DNA of 45,821 nucleotides from Pseudomonadota bacterium (GTDB lineage: Bacteria; Pseudomonadota; Gammaproteobacteria; Burkholderiales; Ferrovaceae), in contig JAJZRV010000008.1 in assembly GCA_021850135.1 (NCBI GenBank), positions 1 to 45,821 on the forward strand. The letters are read 5' to 3'. Below are positions 15,846-24,142 of this stretch, one piece after another. Positions within the stretch are counted from its first letter, which is position 1; each line of letters starts with the position of its first letter. The translations under genes were made by a program, and so were the position numbers. The notes beneath the pieces are model-generated. The model ran no database searches. It was not told where the DNA came from and saw nothing but the letters and a program-made list of their open reading frames with translations.

Positions 15846-16586
15846 TCAGAATAGATACCCTTGAAGTTTGCCTTTGACAAAATGGGGATTCTCACCGTTG
15901 GCAATCAATTCAAACCCGTCCACCAGCATCTCATAGTACGCAATCTGTTGCTGAATCAGCATTTTCAACTTGTTGGCAATGGGCAAAAAAACCAGATTGG
16001 CAAAACCAACGCCATAGATGGTGGAAATGAAAGCCACCGCGATTCCTGCACCCAGTTGTGCCGGCTCGCCCAAGCGCTCCATGACATGCACCAACCCCAG
16101 TACAGCGCCCAGCATGCCGATGGTCGGCGCATAACCTGCGGCAGCTTCCCACACCCTTGCAGCGGCCCAACGAAAACGCTCGTAGGCCTGGATATCCACC
16201 TCCAGGACCTCACGGACCCTGTCCGCGCCATAGCCATCCGCAAGCAGTTGCAGGCCTTTCCTGATGAACGGATCTTCGTTTTTCGACGCCTGAGCCTCCA
16301 GGATGAGCAGGCCTTCGCGCCGCGCATGGTTGCTCCATTCCAGGATTTGATGCTGCAGATCCTGCACAGACAGGGTAGGGGGAGCGAAGACCCATCGGCC
16401 CATGCGGAGTGCCGCGACAAAAATCCGGAAAGGGGTTTGCAGCATCACGGCCCCCAAAGTGCCCCCAAACACAATGACAAACGCGGTCCCCTGCACCAAC
16501 GCAGAAATGGCGCCGCCTTCCAGCCACTGGCCGCCAATCACCCCCAATACGCCAACCAGCAACCCTGCAAGGCTGAGCTTGTCCAT
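15846..16586 (-). CDS. motC: Flagellar stator protein MotC (MotA family)
   Basis: MotC pairs with MotD as a proton-driven stator. The 246-aa product has four hydrophobic segments: two at the N-terminus (LAGLLVGVLGVIGGQWL and VQGTAFVIVFGGTLGAVML) and two after a cytoplasmic loop (YAPTIGMLGAVLGLVHVM and GAGIAVAFISTIYGVGFANLVF). The loop holds the torque-generating charged region. The start overlaps the fliA stop (TGATG). MotCD beside FliA resembles Pseudomonas, but the che genes that lie between them there are elsewhere here. Confidence 0.95.
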   Translation of the reverse strand: MDKLSLAGLLVGVLGVIGGQWLEGGAISALVQGTAFVIVFGGTLGAVMLQTPFRIFVAALRMGRWVFAPPTLSVQDLQHQILEWSNHARREGLLILEAQASKNEDPFIRKGLQLLADGYGADRVREVLEVDIQAYERFRWAAARVWEAAAGYAPTIGMLGAVLGLVHVMERLGEPAQLGAGIAVAFISTIYGVGFANLVFLPIANKLKMLIQQQIAYYEMLVDGFELIANGENPHFVKGKLQGYLF

Positions 16587-17296
16587 CAGTGTCCTTTCAA
16601 GCGACTGCGCAATCGTGCCACGGCTTGACTATGAAGCTGGCAGATGCGCGACTCGCTGACACCCATCACCTCACCAATTTCTCGTAGATTCATTTCCTGC
16701 TCGTAGTGCATCCCCATCAGCAGACGCTCGCGCTCCGGAAGCTCCTCGATGGCCCGGATCAACGCGGAACGAAACCGGCTATCCCGCAGCAGATCCATCG
16801 GATCCGGGTCTCCTCCCACCTCATGGCGCTCGAAAAAGTCCTCTTCATCGCGTTCGTGGAAGTCTTCGTAATAGATGAGCTGGGCACCGCGCGACTCGTA
16901 CAGCATCTGTTGATAATCGGTGAGGGAAAGCCCCATCTCCTGGGCAATATCCGACTCGCTTGGGGGTTTTCCCATCTGCTGCTGCAGCTTGCTGATGGCT
17001 TGTTCGATGCGTCGTACATCACGTCGCATCGTCCTCGGCATCCAGTCGGATTGACGCAACTCATCCAGCATGGCGCCACGAATGCGCTGGGCTGCGTAGG
17101 TCTCGAACTGTGCACCCCGCAATTCGTCATAGCGACCGGCCGCCTCCAGAAGCCCCATCATTCCGGCCTGGATCATGTCGTCCACTTCCACGCTGCCTGG
17201 CAGTCTGGCCTTCAGATGATGCGCGATACGCTTGACCAGCGGGGCAAACTCCTTGAGGCATTGCTCCTTGTCATTCAGTCCGGTTGGCGTGTACAT
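16586..17296 (-). CDS. fliA: Flagellar sigma factor 28 (FliA)
   Basis: FliA directs RNA polymerase to late flagellar and chemotaxis promoters. The 236-aa product has sigma region 2 (PLVKRIAHHLKARLPGSVEVDDMIQAGMMGLLEAAGRYD, then FETYAAQRIRGAMLDELR), region 3 (GKPPSESDIAQEMGLSLTDYQQML) and region 4 (LREIGEVMGVSESRICQLHSQAVARLRS). Likely targets in this window are the promoters before fliC, flgM, motA, the chemoreceptor gene and possibly flhD. Its antagonist flgM is about 2 kb away. Confidence 0.97.
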   Translation of the reverse strand: MYTPTGLNDKEQCLKEFAPLVKRIAHHLKARLPGSVEVDDMIQAGMMGLLEAAGRYDELRGAQFETYAAQRIRGAMLDELRQSDWMPRTMRRDVRRIEQAISKLQQQMGKPPSESDIAQEMGLSLTDYQQMLYESRGAQLIYYEDFHERDEEDFFERHEVGGDPDPMDLLRDSRFRSALIRAIEELPERERLLMGMHYEQEMNLREIGEVMGVSESRICQLHSQAVARLRSRLKGH

Positions 17297-17305
17297 ATCT
17301 CGTTA

Positions 17306-18202
17306 TCAGGTACCGTAAGCCCAGTTTGGCGGCCGTGTCTGCTGCCCAATCATGCGTTTGATCATGCTGGGCAGGCCCCAATCCTCGCCTTGCCCAGAAG
17401 ACGGCAGCTGCATCATGGCACGTTCCAGCCCCCCCAGCGCAAGCGACGCCTGTGCTTCCGGAAATGCGGCCACCACGCAGCTGCGTAATTGTGTCGCACG
17501 ATTCATCTGTTCATCAACTGGAATATGCCCCAGATAGTCGATTTGCGCTTTTAGGTGGTATTGGGCCACTCGGGCCACATTGTCCACCACCGTGCGCGCT
17601 TCGTGTTCATCCTGCGCGCGATTGACGACCATGCTGAATTTGCGCAACCCTTCCTTCAGGGCCATCCGTTTGATCAGGGCGTAGCTCGCTGTAATCCCGT
17701 TGGCCGTGGCATCGGTGACCAGCACAAGCGGTTGGGTGGGTGCAAGACAGGCCATCACCGAGCCCCCCTCCTGCCGGGTTGCATCCACCAACACCACATC
17801 CACGCCGCGTGAAACCGTAACGAGACTGTCCAGCAGACGCTGCCGCTCAGTCACGGAAAGACGGGGCACTGATTGGGCCACACGGGCAACGGGCAGCACA
17901 TGCAACCCCGGGGTTGCTCGCAACAGGACCTCCTGCAGGGATTTATCGCAACGCAGCACGCTGAGCAGATCATGACGCGGCTTTAACGCAAGCATGTTGC
18001 CAACGTTATTGTGCGCCAGATGTTCGTCCAGGATCAGCACCTCCTGACCATGCTGAGCCATTGATGCGGCAAGATTGACGACCAGGCTTGTTGCACCCAT
18101 GCCCTGCTGGGCACCCACGATCGTCCACACGCGCAAGGCATTGCGCGCCAGTAGCCGGCGCAGTCCGGCAGCCTGATCACCCGACTTCACCTCAGAATGC
18201 AT
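17306..18202 (-). CDS. flhG: FlhG/FleN-like MinD-type protein with degenerate P-loop
   Basis: FlhG normally is a MinD-like ATPase that sets flagellar number and stimulates the GTPase FlhF. The 298-aa product keeps the FlhF-activating N-terminal motif DQAxxLR (D9-R15). The P-loop is damaged: where the family has KGGxGKT this has Q32-Q-G-M-G-A37-T, so both the signature and the catalytic lysine are gone. The rest of the fold is recognisable (EVLILDEHLAHNNVG, VDVVLVDATRQEG). The start at 18202 (MHSEVK) overlaps flhF by 11 bases; an in-frame extension upstream lies wholly inside flhF. Confidence 0.9.
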   Translation of the reverse strand: MHSEVKSGDQAAGLRRLLARNALRVWTIVGAQQGMGATSLVVNLAASMAQHGQEVLILDEHLAHNNVGNMLALKPRHDLLSVLRCDKSLQEVLLRATPGLHVLPVARVAQSVPRLSVTERQRLLDSLVTVSRGVDVVLVDATRQEGGSVMACLAPTQPLVLVTDATANGITASYALIKRMALKEGLRKFSMVVNRAQDEHEARTVVDNVARVAQYHLKAQIDYLGHIPVDEQMNRATQLRSCVVAAFPEAQASLALGGLERAMMQLPSSGQGEDWGLPSMIKRMIGQQTRPPNWAYGT

Positions 18203-19286
18203 GGGCAGCCAGCGCAGTTTGTGGAAACTCCAGCGCATTGGGCGCCGCATGTCCCGCCGTTTCAAGACTGTTGAACGTACTGTGCAGCAGGTAGGGCAGA
18301 CTGACTTCCTGCAGATCTTCCGGTACCCTTTGGCCATTGGCCAGATAGTGCATGACGAGCTTGTGCCGGATCACCACGTCCAGCACGCCCCCCATGGAGA
18401 CGGTTTCGTCCAGCTTGGTGGGAATGCACCCGATGACTCCCGCGTGGCGGTACACGCGCACGACATCCTCCAGGGTGTGCAGATTGCTGGTGGCATTGAG
18501 CAACAGCAAGCGTTGCACCCCTGCAGCATCCAGCATGGCGGCCTGATCCACCACGCGACTGTCGCGCTGGCCCATGCCTATGGTATCAATCAGCACCAGG
18601 TGCTTTTGCTTCAGGGAAGCCAGGGTCAACTGCAAATCGGACGTGTCGCGCACGGTCTGGACTGTCACGCCCAGAATCTGGCCATAGATTCTCAATTGCT
18701 CATAGGCGCCGATCCGGTAGCTGTCGGTCGTAATGAGCGCCACCTTGTCAGCACCGTACTGAACCACGGCTCGGGCAGCCAGTTTGGCCGTGGTCGTGGT
18801 CTTTCCAACACCTGTCGGCCCCACCAGGGCATAGGTCCCGCCACGCACGACGATGTCCTCTGATCCGCTCACGCACCTGAGGTTTCTCTCCATGACCTTG
18901 AGCACCCAATCCAGCCCGGCACCCGTCGGCATCCGCTCCAGGATCTGATCTGCCAGCGCCTGACTGAACCCGACCTTGAGCAGGCTACGCTGAACCCTGG
19001 CTTTTTGCGGGTCATGACGTTGCTCCCCTGTGCCGGTCAGCGCTGAGATCTGGCTGAGCAGGTTTTCGTGAAGGGCGCGAATCTCCCCCAGCAGCCCCGA
19101 AGGGGGGGAAGGCTGTGTCGGCTTTGCCTGCGCCAGGCTGGTCAGGGCCGCATGGTGGGCCGCAACGATCTCGACCTGTTCACCCACTTTACGATTGGAA
19201 AGAATGATGGCATCGTCTCCCATCTCGGCACGTACCATGCGCAATGCCTCTCGGGAATTTGCCGCCAGAAACGACTTTGTGTTCAT
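18192..19286 (-). CDS. flhF: Flagellar GTPase FlhF (SRP family)
   Basis: FlhF is an SRP-type GTPase that marks the site of flagellar assembly, often the pole. The 364-aa protein is on the short side; the variable N-terminal B region is compact. Visible motifs are the P-loop GPTGVGKTTTTAK, TTDSYRIGAYEQLRIYG, the G3 region (LIDTIGMGQRDSR) and the G4 region (PTKLDET). Its ATG overlaps the flhA stop (ATGA). Co-occurrence with flhG suggests spatial control of flagella, although the master regulator is FlhDC. Confidence 0.95.
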   Translation of the reverse strand: MNTKSFLAANSREALRMVRAEMGDDAIILSNRKVGEQVEIVAAHHAALTSLAQAKPTQPSPPSGLLGEIRALHENLLSQISALTGTGEQRHDPQKARVQRSLLKVGFSQALADQILERMPTGAGLDWVLKVMERNLRCVSGSEDIVVRGGTYALVGPTGVGKTTTTAKLAARAVVQYGADKVALITTDSYRIGAYEQLRIYGQILGVTVQTVRDTSDLQLTLASLKQKHLVLIDTIGMGQRDSRVVDQAAMLDAAGVQRLLLLNATSNLHTLEDVVRVYRHAGVIGCIPTKLDETVSMGGVLDVVIRHKLVMHYLANGQRVPEDLQEVSLPYLLHSTFNSLETAGHAAPNALEFPQTALAAHAF

Positions 19287-21367
19287 GCCCTACCTCCAAC
19301 CATGGCGGTAACCCGGACCGTTTTGAAGCCGGGCACCTCATCCTGTGAAATCACTCTCAACTGCGGCAGCGACCGTTTGAGGAAACGCGCCAGCAAATCC
19401 CTGATCTGGGACGGCACCATCAACACGGTGGGTAACCCCAATCTTTCCTGGGTCTCCGCAGCCGTGCGGGTTTCCCTCAACAGGGTGTCTGCCAGGCCGG
19501 GCTCGATCGCCTGGCTGCTGCCCCCCGCCTGCAATGCCTGTACCAGCAAATATTCCAGTTCCTTGTCCATGCCGATGACCTGGAGCTCCTGGGCAGAGGG
19601 ATAAAGCTGTTGCACGATTGCCGGACCCAAGGCCACTCGGACTTGCGCCGTGAGCTGGTAGGCATCCTGGGTCTGTCCCGCAAATTTTGCCAGGGTTTCC
19701 AGGATGGTCCGCATGTCGCGAATATGCATTCCTTCATCCAGCAGATTCTGCAAAACCTTTTGCACCGTCGCCAGGGGCAGCAGCTTGGGCACTAGATCTT
19801 CGGTCAGCTTTGGCGACTGTTTTCCCAAATGATCAATCAACTGCTGCAGTTCCTGCAGTCCCAGCAACTCGGCAGAATGGGCGTTGATCAGATGGCTCAA
19901 GTGCGTCGCGATGACGGTACCCACATCCACCACGGTGTATCCCTGGGCCTGGGCATACTCCCGCAAGGAGGCTTCGATCCAGACGGCCGGAAGCCCAAAG
20001 GCTGGATCACGCGTGGCATTTCCCTGCAAGGGTCCGCTGGCATTGCCCGGGTTGATGGCGAGGAACATGCCGGTAAAGGCTTCTCCTGAGCCAATTTCTG
20101 CCCCTTTGAGGGTAATGCGATAAGCGTTGGGCCTTAAGTCCAGGTTGTCCCGAATATGAATGGCAGGCGGCAAAAACCCGATGTCCTGGGTAAATTTCTT
20201 GCGGATTCCCTTGATGCGTCGCAGCAAGTCGCCGTCCTGCGCCTTGTCTACCAGTGATATCAAGCGATAACCCACTTCCAGCCCCAGAACGTCCACCTGC
20301 GAGACATCCTCCCAGCTGGCCTCGGGGGCTTCGGTGGCAGTGGGTACGGCCGGACTGATTTCGGCTACGGCTTCGCGCAGCTTGGCACGCTGCATCAAGA
20401 GGTAAGCCCCCCCACCCAAAACACCGGCCAGCAGCAAAAATGCGAAATGAGGCATGCCGGGCACCAGACCCAACGCCCCGATGATGATGCTGGTCAGAAG
20501 CAGCACCAGAGGCTGACTGAACACCTGTCCCACCAGTTGCTGTCCAATGTTCTCCTCTGTGGTGACGCGGCTCACCACCACACCTGCTGCCGTGGAAATA
20601 ACCAGCGCCGGAATTTGTGCCACCAGCCCGTCCCCGATGGTCAGCAGGGTATAGTTCTTAGCAGCAGTGGCCATGTCCAGATTGTGCTGCAGCACCCCGA
20701 CGATGAACCCTCCCACGATGTTGATGAGCAGGATCACAATGCCGGCCACGGCATCACCGCGCACAAACTTGCTGGCGCCATCCATTGAACCAAAGAAGTC
20801 GGCTTCCTGCGCGATGGTGGCGCGTCGTCGGCGTGCCTCGTCTTCGCCAATCAACCCTGCGTTGAGGTCGGCGTCAATGGCCATCTGCTTGCCTGGCATG
20901 GCATCCAGGGTAAAGCGGGCCCCCACCTCCGCAATACGTCCGGCACCCTTTGTGATCACCACAAAATTGATGACCACGAGGATCATGAAGACCACGATGC
21001 CCACCGCATAGTTGCCTCCCACCAGGAAATGGCCAAAGGCCTCGATCACTTTGCCCGCAGCATCAGGACCCGTATGCCCTTCCAGAAGCACGATGCGGGT
21101 GGATGCTACGTTGAGCGAAAGGCGCAGCAAGGTGGTAATTAGCAACAGCGTGGGAAATACTGAAAAATCCAGAGGTTTCAAGGTGTTCATGCTCACCAGC
21201 AGCACCATGATGGCCACCGCAATGTTGAAGGTGAACAGGATATCGAGCAGAAAGGGGGGCAAAGGCAGCACCATCATTGCCAGAACCATCACGATCAGCA
21301 TGGGGCCGGCCAGCCCGCGTACCCCGGATTGCCTGAAAAAACCCTTCAAAATGTTCAGTAGATTCAT
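19283..21367 (-). CDS. flhA: Flagellar export gate protein FlhA
   Basis: FlhA is the nonameric export-gate and substrate-docking protein. The 694-aa length is normal. The first half has about eight membrane helices, with the FHIPEP-family pattern NEEDFVV-like region replaced by the usual betaproteobacterial form (LSLNVASTRIVLLEGHTGPDAAGKVIEAFG, DAMPGKQMAIDADLNAGLIGEDEARRRR). The second half is the cytoplasmic docking domain. It follows flhB by 8 bases and overlaps flhF by 4. Confidence 0.97.
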   Translation of the reverse strand: MNLLNILKGFFRQSGVRGLAGPMLIVMVLAMMVLPLPPFLLDILFTFNIAVAIMVLLVSMNTLKPLDFSVFPTLLLITTLLRLSLNVASTRIVLLEGHTGPDAAGKVIEAFGHFLVGGNYAVGIVVFMILVVINFVVITKGAGRIAEVGARFTLDAMPGKQMAIDADLNAGLIGEDEARRRRATIAQEADFFGSMDGASKFVRGDAVAGIVILLINIVGGFIVGVLQHNLDMATAAKNYTLLTIGDGLVAQIPALVISTAAGVVVSRVTTEENIGQQLVGQVFSQPLVLLLTSIIIGALGLVPGMPHFAFLLLAGVLGGGAYLLMQRAKLREAVAEISPAVPTATEAPEASWEDVSQVDVLGLEVGYRLISLVDKAQDGDLLRRIKGIRKKFTQDIGFLPPAIHIRDNLDLRPNAYRITLKGAEIGSGEAFTGMFLAINPGNASGPLQGNATRDPAFGLPAVWIEASLREYAQAQGYTVVDVGTVIATHLSHLINAHSAELLGLQELQQLIDHLGKQSPKLTEDLVPKLLPLATVQKVLQNLLDEGMHIRDMRTILETLAKFAGQTQDAYQLTAQVRVALGPAIVQQLYPSAQELQVIGMDKELEYLLVQALQAGGSSQAIEPGLADTLLRETRTAAETQERLGLPTVLMVPSQIRDLLARFLKRSLPQLRVISQDEVPGFKTVRVTAMVGGRA

Positions 21368-21375
21368 CGCTTATC

Positions 21376-22518
21376 TCAATAGGCCTGAGTTTCAGGATCG
21401 AGTTCGGGGGGAACCATCAAATCTCGCGGCACCGAGGGAACGGAGCCACCACCCACGTGATAGCGCCGCAGTTGATAAACATATGCCAGAACTTCCGCCA
21501 CCGCGGTGTAGAGCCGCTCCGGAATGGCCCGCTCCAGTTCGGCATGTTTGTACAAGGCACGCGCCAGGGGAGGCGCTTCCAGAATCGGGATTCGATGTTC
21601 CGCAGCCAGCGCGCGTATGCGCTCTGCCAGGAGGTGTGAGCCCTTGGCTACCACGATGGGCGCCCTCATGGATTGTTCGCTATAGCGCAACGCCACGGCA
21701 TAGTGGGTCGGGTTGGTCACCACCACGTCAGCACTCGGAATTTGAGCCATCATGCGGCGCCGCGCCATTTCTCTTTGCATGCTGCGGATCTTGCTCTTGA
21801 TCTGCGGATCGCCTTCGGTTTCCTTGGATTCCTGGCGCACCTCTTCACGCGTCATCTTGAGGCGCTTGCTGTGTTCCCAGAGCTGGAACGGCACATCAAT
21901 GACGACGATCAGCAGCATCCCTCCCATGATGGCCAGGAAACCGTCCCACAGCAGTCGCCCCATTTCGGTGGCCGCAGCGGCGACGGGTTGTCCTGCCAGC
22001 ATCAGGAAAGCCTCCCTGTGATGCCACACTGCCCAAGCGCCTGCGCCACCGACCACGATGGCCTTGGCAATGCTCTTGCCCAACTCGATCAGGCCATGCA
22101 TCGAAATCATGCGACCAAACCCGCTCATGGGATCGAGGCGAGAAAAATTGGGTTGTATGGGCTTCAGGCTGAACATCCACCCATTGAGCAATAGCGGCGA
22201 GAATGCAGCCGTGGCAAGCAGCAACAGCATCAGCGGCAGAAAGGCCAGCAGGGTTTCCAACGAGAGGGAATAGAGCCTTGGCAGCAGGAGCTCGGCCTGA
22301 AAGGCATCCTCTGCCCTGAGGGTCAGCCCCTCTTTCAGCAACTTCATGAGCCCATTGGACAAGTGCGAGCCCATCAACCACAAACCCGCACCACCGGCCA
22401 TTAGCACGGCAAATGTAGACAGTTCACGCGAGCGCGCCACCTGGCCTTCTTCGCGCGCCTGGTCGAGGCGGCGTTGCGAAGGCTGTTCTGTTTTCTCAAG
22501 ATCGCTGTCTTCTGCCAT
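21376..22518 (-). CDS. flhB: Flagellar export switch protein FlhB
   Basis: FlhB controls the switch from rod/hook to filament export. The product is 380 aa from ATG 22518 (MAEDSDLEKTEQPS), which has GGAG 6 bases upstream; the ATG four codons earlier lacks one. Four membrane helices fill residues ~30-215. The cytoplasmic part carries the autocleavage motif NPTH (VVTNPTHYAVALRY). The stand-alone FlhB-like gene at 2927-3223 is a homologue of this C-terminal domain. Confidence 0.97.
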   Translation of the reverse strand: MAEDSDLEKTEQPSQRRLDQAREEGQVARSRELSTFAVLMAGGAGLWLMGSHLSNGLMKLLKEGLTLRAEDAFQAELLLPRLYSLSLETLLAFLPLMLLLLATAAFSPLLLNGWMFSLKPIQPNFSRLDPMSGFGRMISMHGLIELGKSIAKAIVVGGAGAWAVWHHREAFLMLAGQPVAAAATEMGRLLWDGFLAIMGGMLLIVVIDVPFQLWEHSKRLKMTREEVRQESKETEGDPQIKSKIRSMQREMARRRMMAQIPSADVVVTNPTHYAVALRYSEQSMRAPIVVAKGSHLLAERIRALAAEHRIPILEAPPLARALYKHAELERAIPERLYTAVAEVLAYVYQLRRYHVGGGSVPSVPRDLMVPPELDPETQAY

Positions 22519-22603
22519 GAGGGACTCCATTGCTCATGGCCATTATCCGAATTACCCGTCCATTCAAACGGAAGATAAGCAACCGATTTAGGGGGTTATT
22601 CCC

Positions 22604-23494
22604 CTACCGGCCTTTCCACTCTCCGACGCCCTGCCTTTCTGCGCTCATTGACGGAACGACTTCGTATACGGTTCGTCCACGCAGTCTGAAGTAATCCTCC
22701 GCGTGGTTGAAGCGCTCCGAGTGGCCCGCGTAGAGCAATCCTTCACGACGCAACAGGGGCGCAAACTTCTTCAGTATCCTGAGCTGTGTATCGCGATCAA
22801 AATAAATCATCACGTTCCGGCAGAAAATGGCGTCCAGAGGCGCCCGGATTGGCCAGGACTCCTGCAATAGATTCAACTGACGAAAAGTCACGAGGTTGCG
22901 GATTTCCTGGCGTACCCTGACCTGCCCCGCCGGAACCGTGGCATCCCGGACGAAGTGGCGCTGTACCAGTTCACGATCCAGTCTGGCAACGCGCTCTGCA
23001 GGATAGATGCCTGCCCGGGCCGTCTCCAGGACTTCGGTGTCGATATCGGTTGCAACGATAACGACGCCTGGGGTCGTGCTACCCAGTGCGTCCACCGCCG
23101 TCATGGCCATGCTGTAGGCTTCTTCCCCAGTGGATGCTGCGCTGCACCACAAGACTACCGGACTTCTGCCATTCAATGCGCGTAACTGGTCGGCCAACAA
23201 CTCGAAATGGTGCGGCTCCCGAAAGAAGGCGGTGTGATTGGTCGTCAGGGCATTGGTGAAGGCCTGCCACTCCCTCTGGTCGCCACGTTCGAGCAATTGC
23301 AGGTATTCCGAAAAGGTGCGGATCCCGGTAGCGCGAAGGCGCCTGGACAGACGACCGTAAACCAGATCGAGCTTGCTGTCCCCTAGGGAAATTCCCGCAT
23401 GATCGCGAATGAGGTCGCGAATGCGCACAAAATCCTGGGCCGTGAATTGAAACTCACGCCCGGGGGTTGTCTGTCCATCTGCTCCCTTGACCAT
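22604..23494 (-). CDS. cheR: Chemotaxis methyltransferase CheR
   Basis: CheR methylates glutamates of chemoreceptors using S-adenosylmethionine. The 296-aa protein has the N-terminal helical domain (about 18-85) and the SAM-binding domain (VVLWCSAASTGEEAYSMAM; VIVATDIDTEVLETARAGIYP; IFCRNVMIYFD). The ATG at 23494 begins at the family-like start but has no clear ribosome site; a TTG at 23563 would add an odd Phe-rich stretch. A U-rich leader precedes it. It heads the minus-strand operon running to motD. The matching methylesterase cheB is not in the window. Confidence 0.95.
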   Translation of the reverse strand: MVKGADGQTTPGREFQFTAQDFVRIRDLIRDHAGISLGDSKLDLVYGRLSRRLRATGIRTFSEYLQLLERGDQREWQAFTNALTTNHTAFFREPHHFELLADQLRALNGRSPVVLWCSAASTGEEAYSMAMTAVDALGSTTPGVVIVATDIDTEVLETARAGIYPAERVARLDRELVQRHFVRDATVPAGQVRVRQEIRNLVTFRQLNLLQESWPIRAPLDAIFCRNVMIYFDRDTQLRILKKFAPLLRREGLLYAGHSERFNHAEDYFRLRGRTVYEVVPSMSAERQGVGEWKGR

Positions 23495-23521
23495 GGAACG
23501 AGATATTGAGGCATTGGAGAG

Positions 23522-23547
23522 AAAAAAATCAAAAAAATTAAAAAAAA
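23522..23547 (+). promoter_or_regulatory. Three phased A-tracts (curved DNA or UP-like element)
   Basis: A-runs of 7, 7 and 8 start at 23522, 23531 and 23540, an exact 9-bp spacing, directly upstream of a sigma-28-type promoter. Phased A-tracts bend DNA and can bind the RNA polymerase alpha subunit or H-NS-like proteins. On the other strand the same bases give the U-rich leader of cheR. Confidence 0.6.
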
Positions 23548-23550
23548 CCC

Positions 23551-23577
23551 TAAAGTTTTCCAAAGATGCGCCGATAC
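23551..23577 (+). promoter_or_regulatory. Sigma-28-type promoter facing flhDC
   Basis: TAAAGTTT (23551-23558), an 11-base spacer, then GCCGATAC (23570-23577), 15 of 16 positions of the FliA consensus. Expected start is near 23584, about 220 bases before flhD. It could feed back on flhDC or drive a short RNA. FliA control of the class 1 operon is not the textbook arrangement. Confidence 0.8.
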
Positions 23578-23580
23578 ATT

Positions 23581-23778
23581 CCCCATAGGCATGGGGCTTT
23601 TTTAATTAACCTCATGAAAAAATTCGATTTTTAGCAATTTTTCGGTTTTATGGCAACCGAAAAATTGCTTTTGGTCGTCCACGTTGTAGGATGTTTTCCT
23701 ACAACAGAATCGGAAAAAATCCGATTCTGTTTCCCCTTTGCACTCTGCACAATGCACCTCAGAAGGTTACATTGTGCA
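23581..23778 (+). other. Leader with a chain of perfect hairpins upstream of flhD
   Basis: The gap between cheR and flhD has no credible gene but holds consecutive inverted repeats of unrelated sequence. H1: 6-bp stem 23581-23586/23591-23596, then CTTTTTT. A small A/T hairpin follows at 23618-23632. H2: perfect 15-bp stem 23633-23647/23655-23669, then TTTT. H3: 9-bp stem 23683-23691/23697-23705. H4: 12-bp stem 23703-23714/23720-23731, sharing 3 bases with H3. H5: 9-bp stem 23746-23754/23770-23778, with ACCT/AGGT pairing inside its loop. H3 shows AGGA next to its loop, a possible CsrA-type site. Possible roles are attenuation, RNA-binding-protein control or a small RNA ending at H2. Confidence 0.75.
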
Positions 23779-23803
23779 TTTCACCCGGGGGGGAACATTC
23801 GTT

Positions 23804-24124
23804 ATGAACGCCGTTCAGTTGCACGAAGAAATCAAAGAAACCAACCTTTCATACCTGCTGCTAGCCCAAAACATGATCAAGCAGGACGCAGCAGCCGCAC
23901 TTTTCCGGCTCGGCGTCAGCGCCGAAGTAGCGGAATTGATTTCCAGCTTGAGCCCCGCGCAACTCATCAAGATGGCCGCTTCCAACATGCTGGTGTGCCG
24001 ATTTCGTTTTGACGAAAGCCTGCTGTTCAACATGATCACGGATTACAGCAAGGACCGGCTGATGTCCCAACCTCACGCAGCCATCCTGGTTGCCGGGCAG
24101 CCTGTCGAACAACTGGGCGTCTGA
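23804..24124 (+). CDS. flhD: Flagellar transcriptional regulator FlhD
   Basis: FlhD forms the FlhD4C2 complex that activates class 2 flagellar promoters. The 106-aa product is highly conserved (EIKETNLSYLLLAQNMIKQDAAAALFRLGVS, LVCRFRFDES). The ATG at 23804 is set by homology; an in-frame ATG at 23738 lies in the hairpin leader. A run of seven G (23787-23793) sits where the ribosome site should be, 10 bases upstream of the start. flhC follows after 18 bases. Confidence 0.97.
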   Translation: MNAVQLHEEIKETNLSYLLLAQNMIKQDAAAALFRLGVSAEVAELISSLSPAQLIKMAASNMLVCRFRFDESLLFNMITDYSKDRLMSQPHAAILVAGQPVEQLGV

Positions 24125-24142
24125 AAGCCGGAACCCCACGCC

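Noticed and set aside
23581-23603. First leader hairpin plus T-run as a terminator of the sigma-28 transcript
   Set aside because: The predicted transcription start (~23584) falls inside its left arm, so that transcript would not contain the full stem. It could only end RNA started further upstream, and no gene runs in from there.
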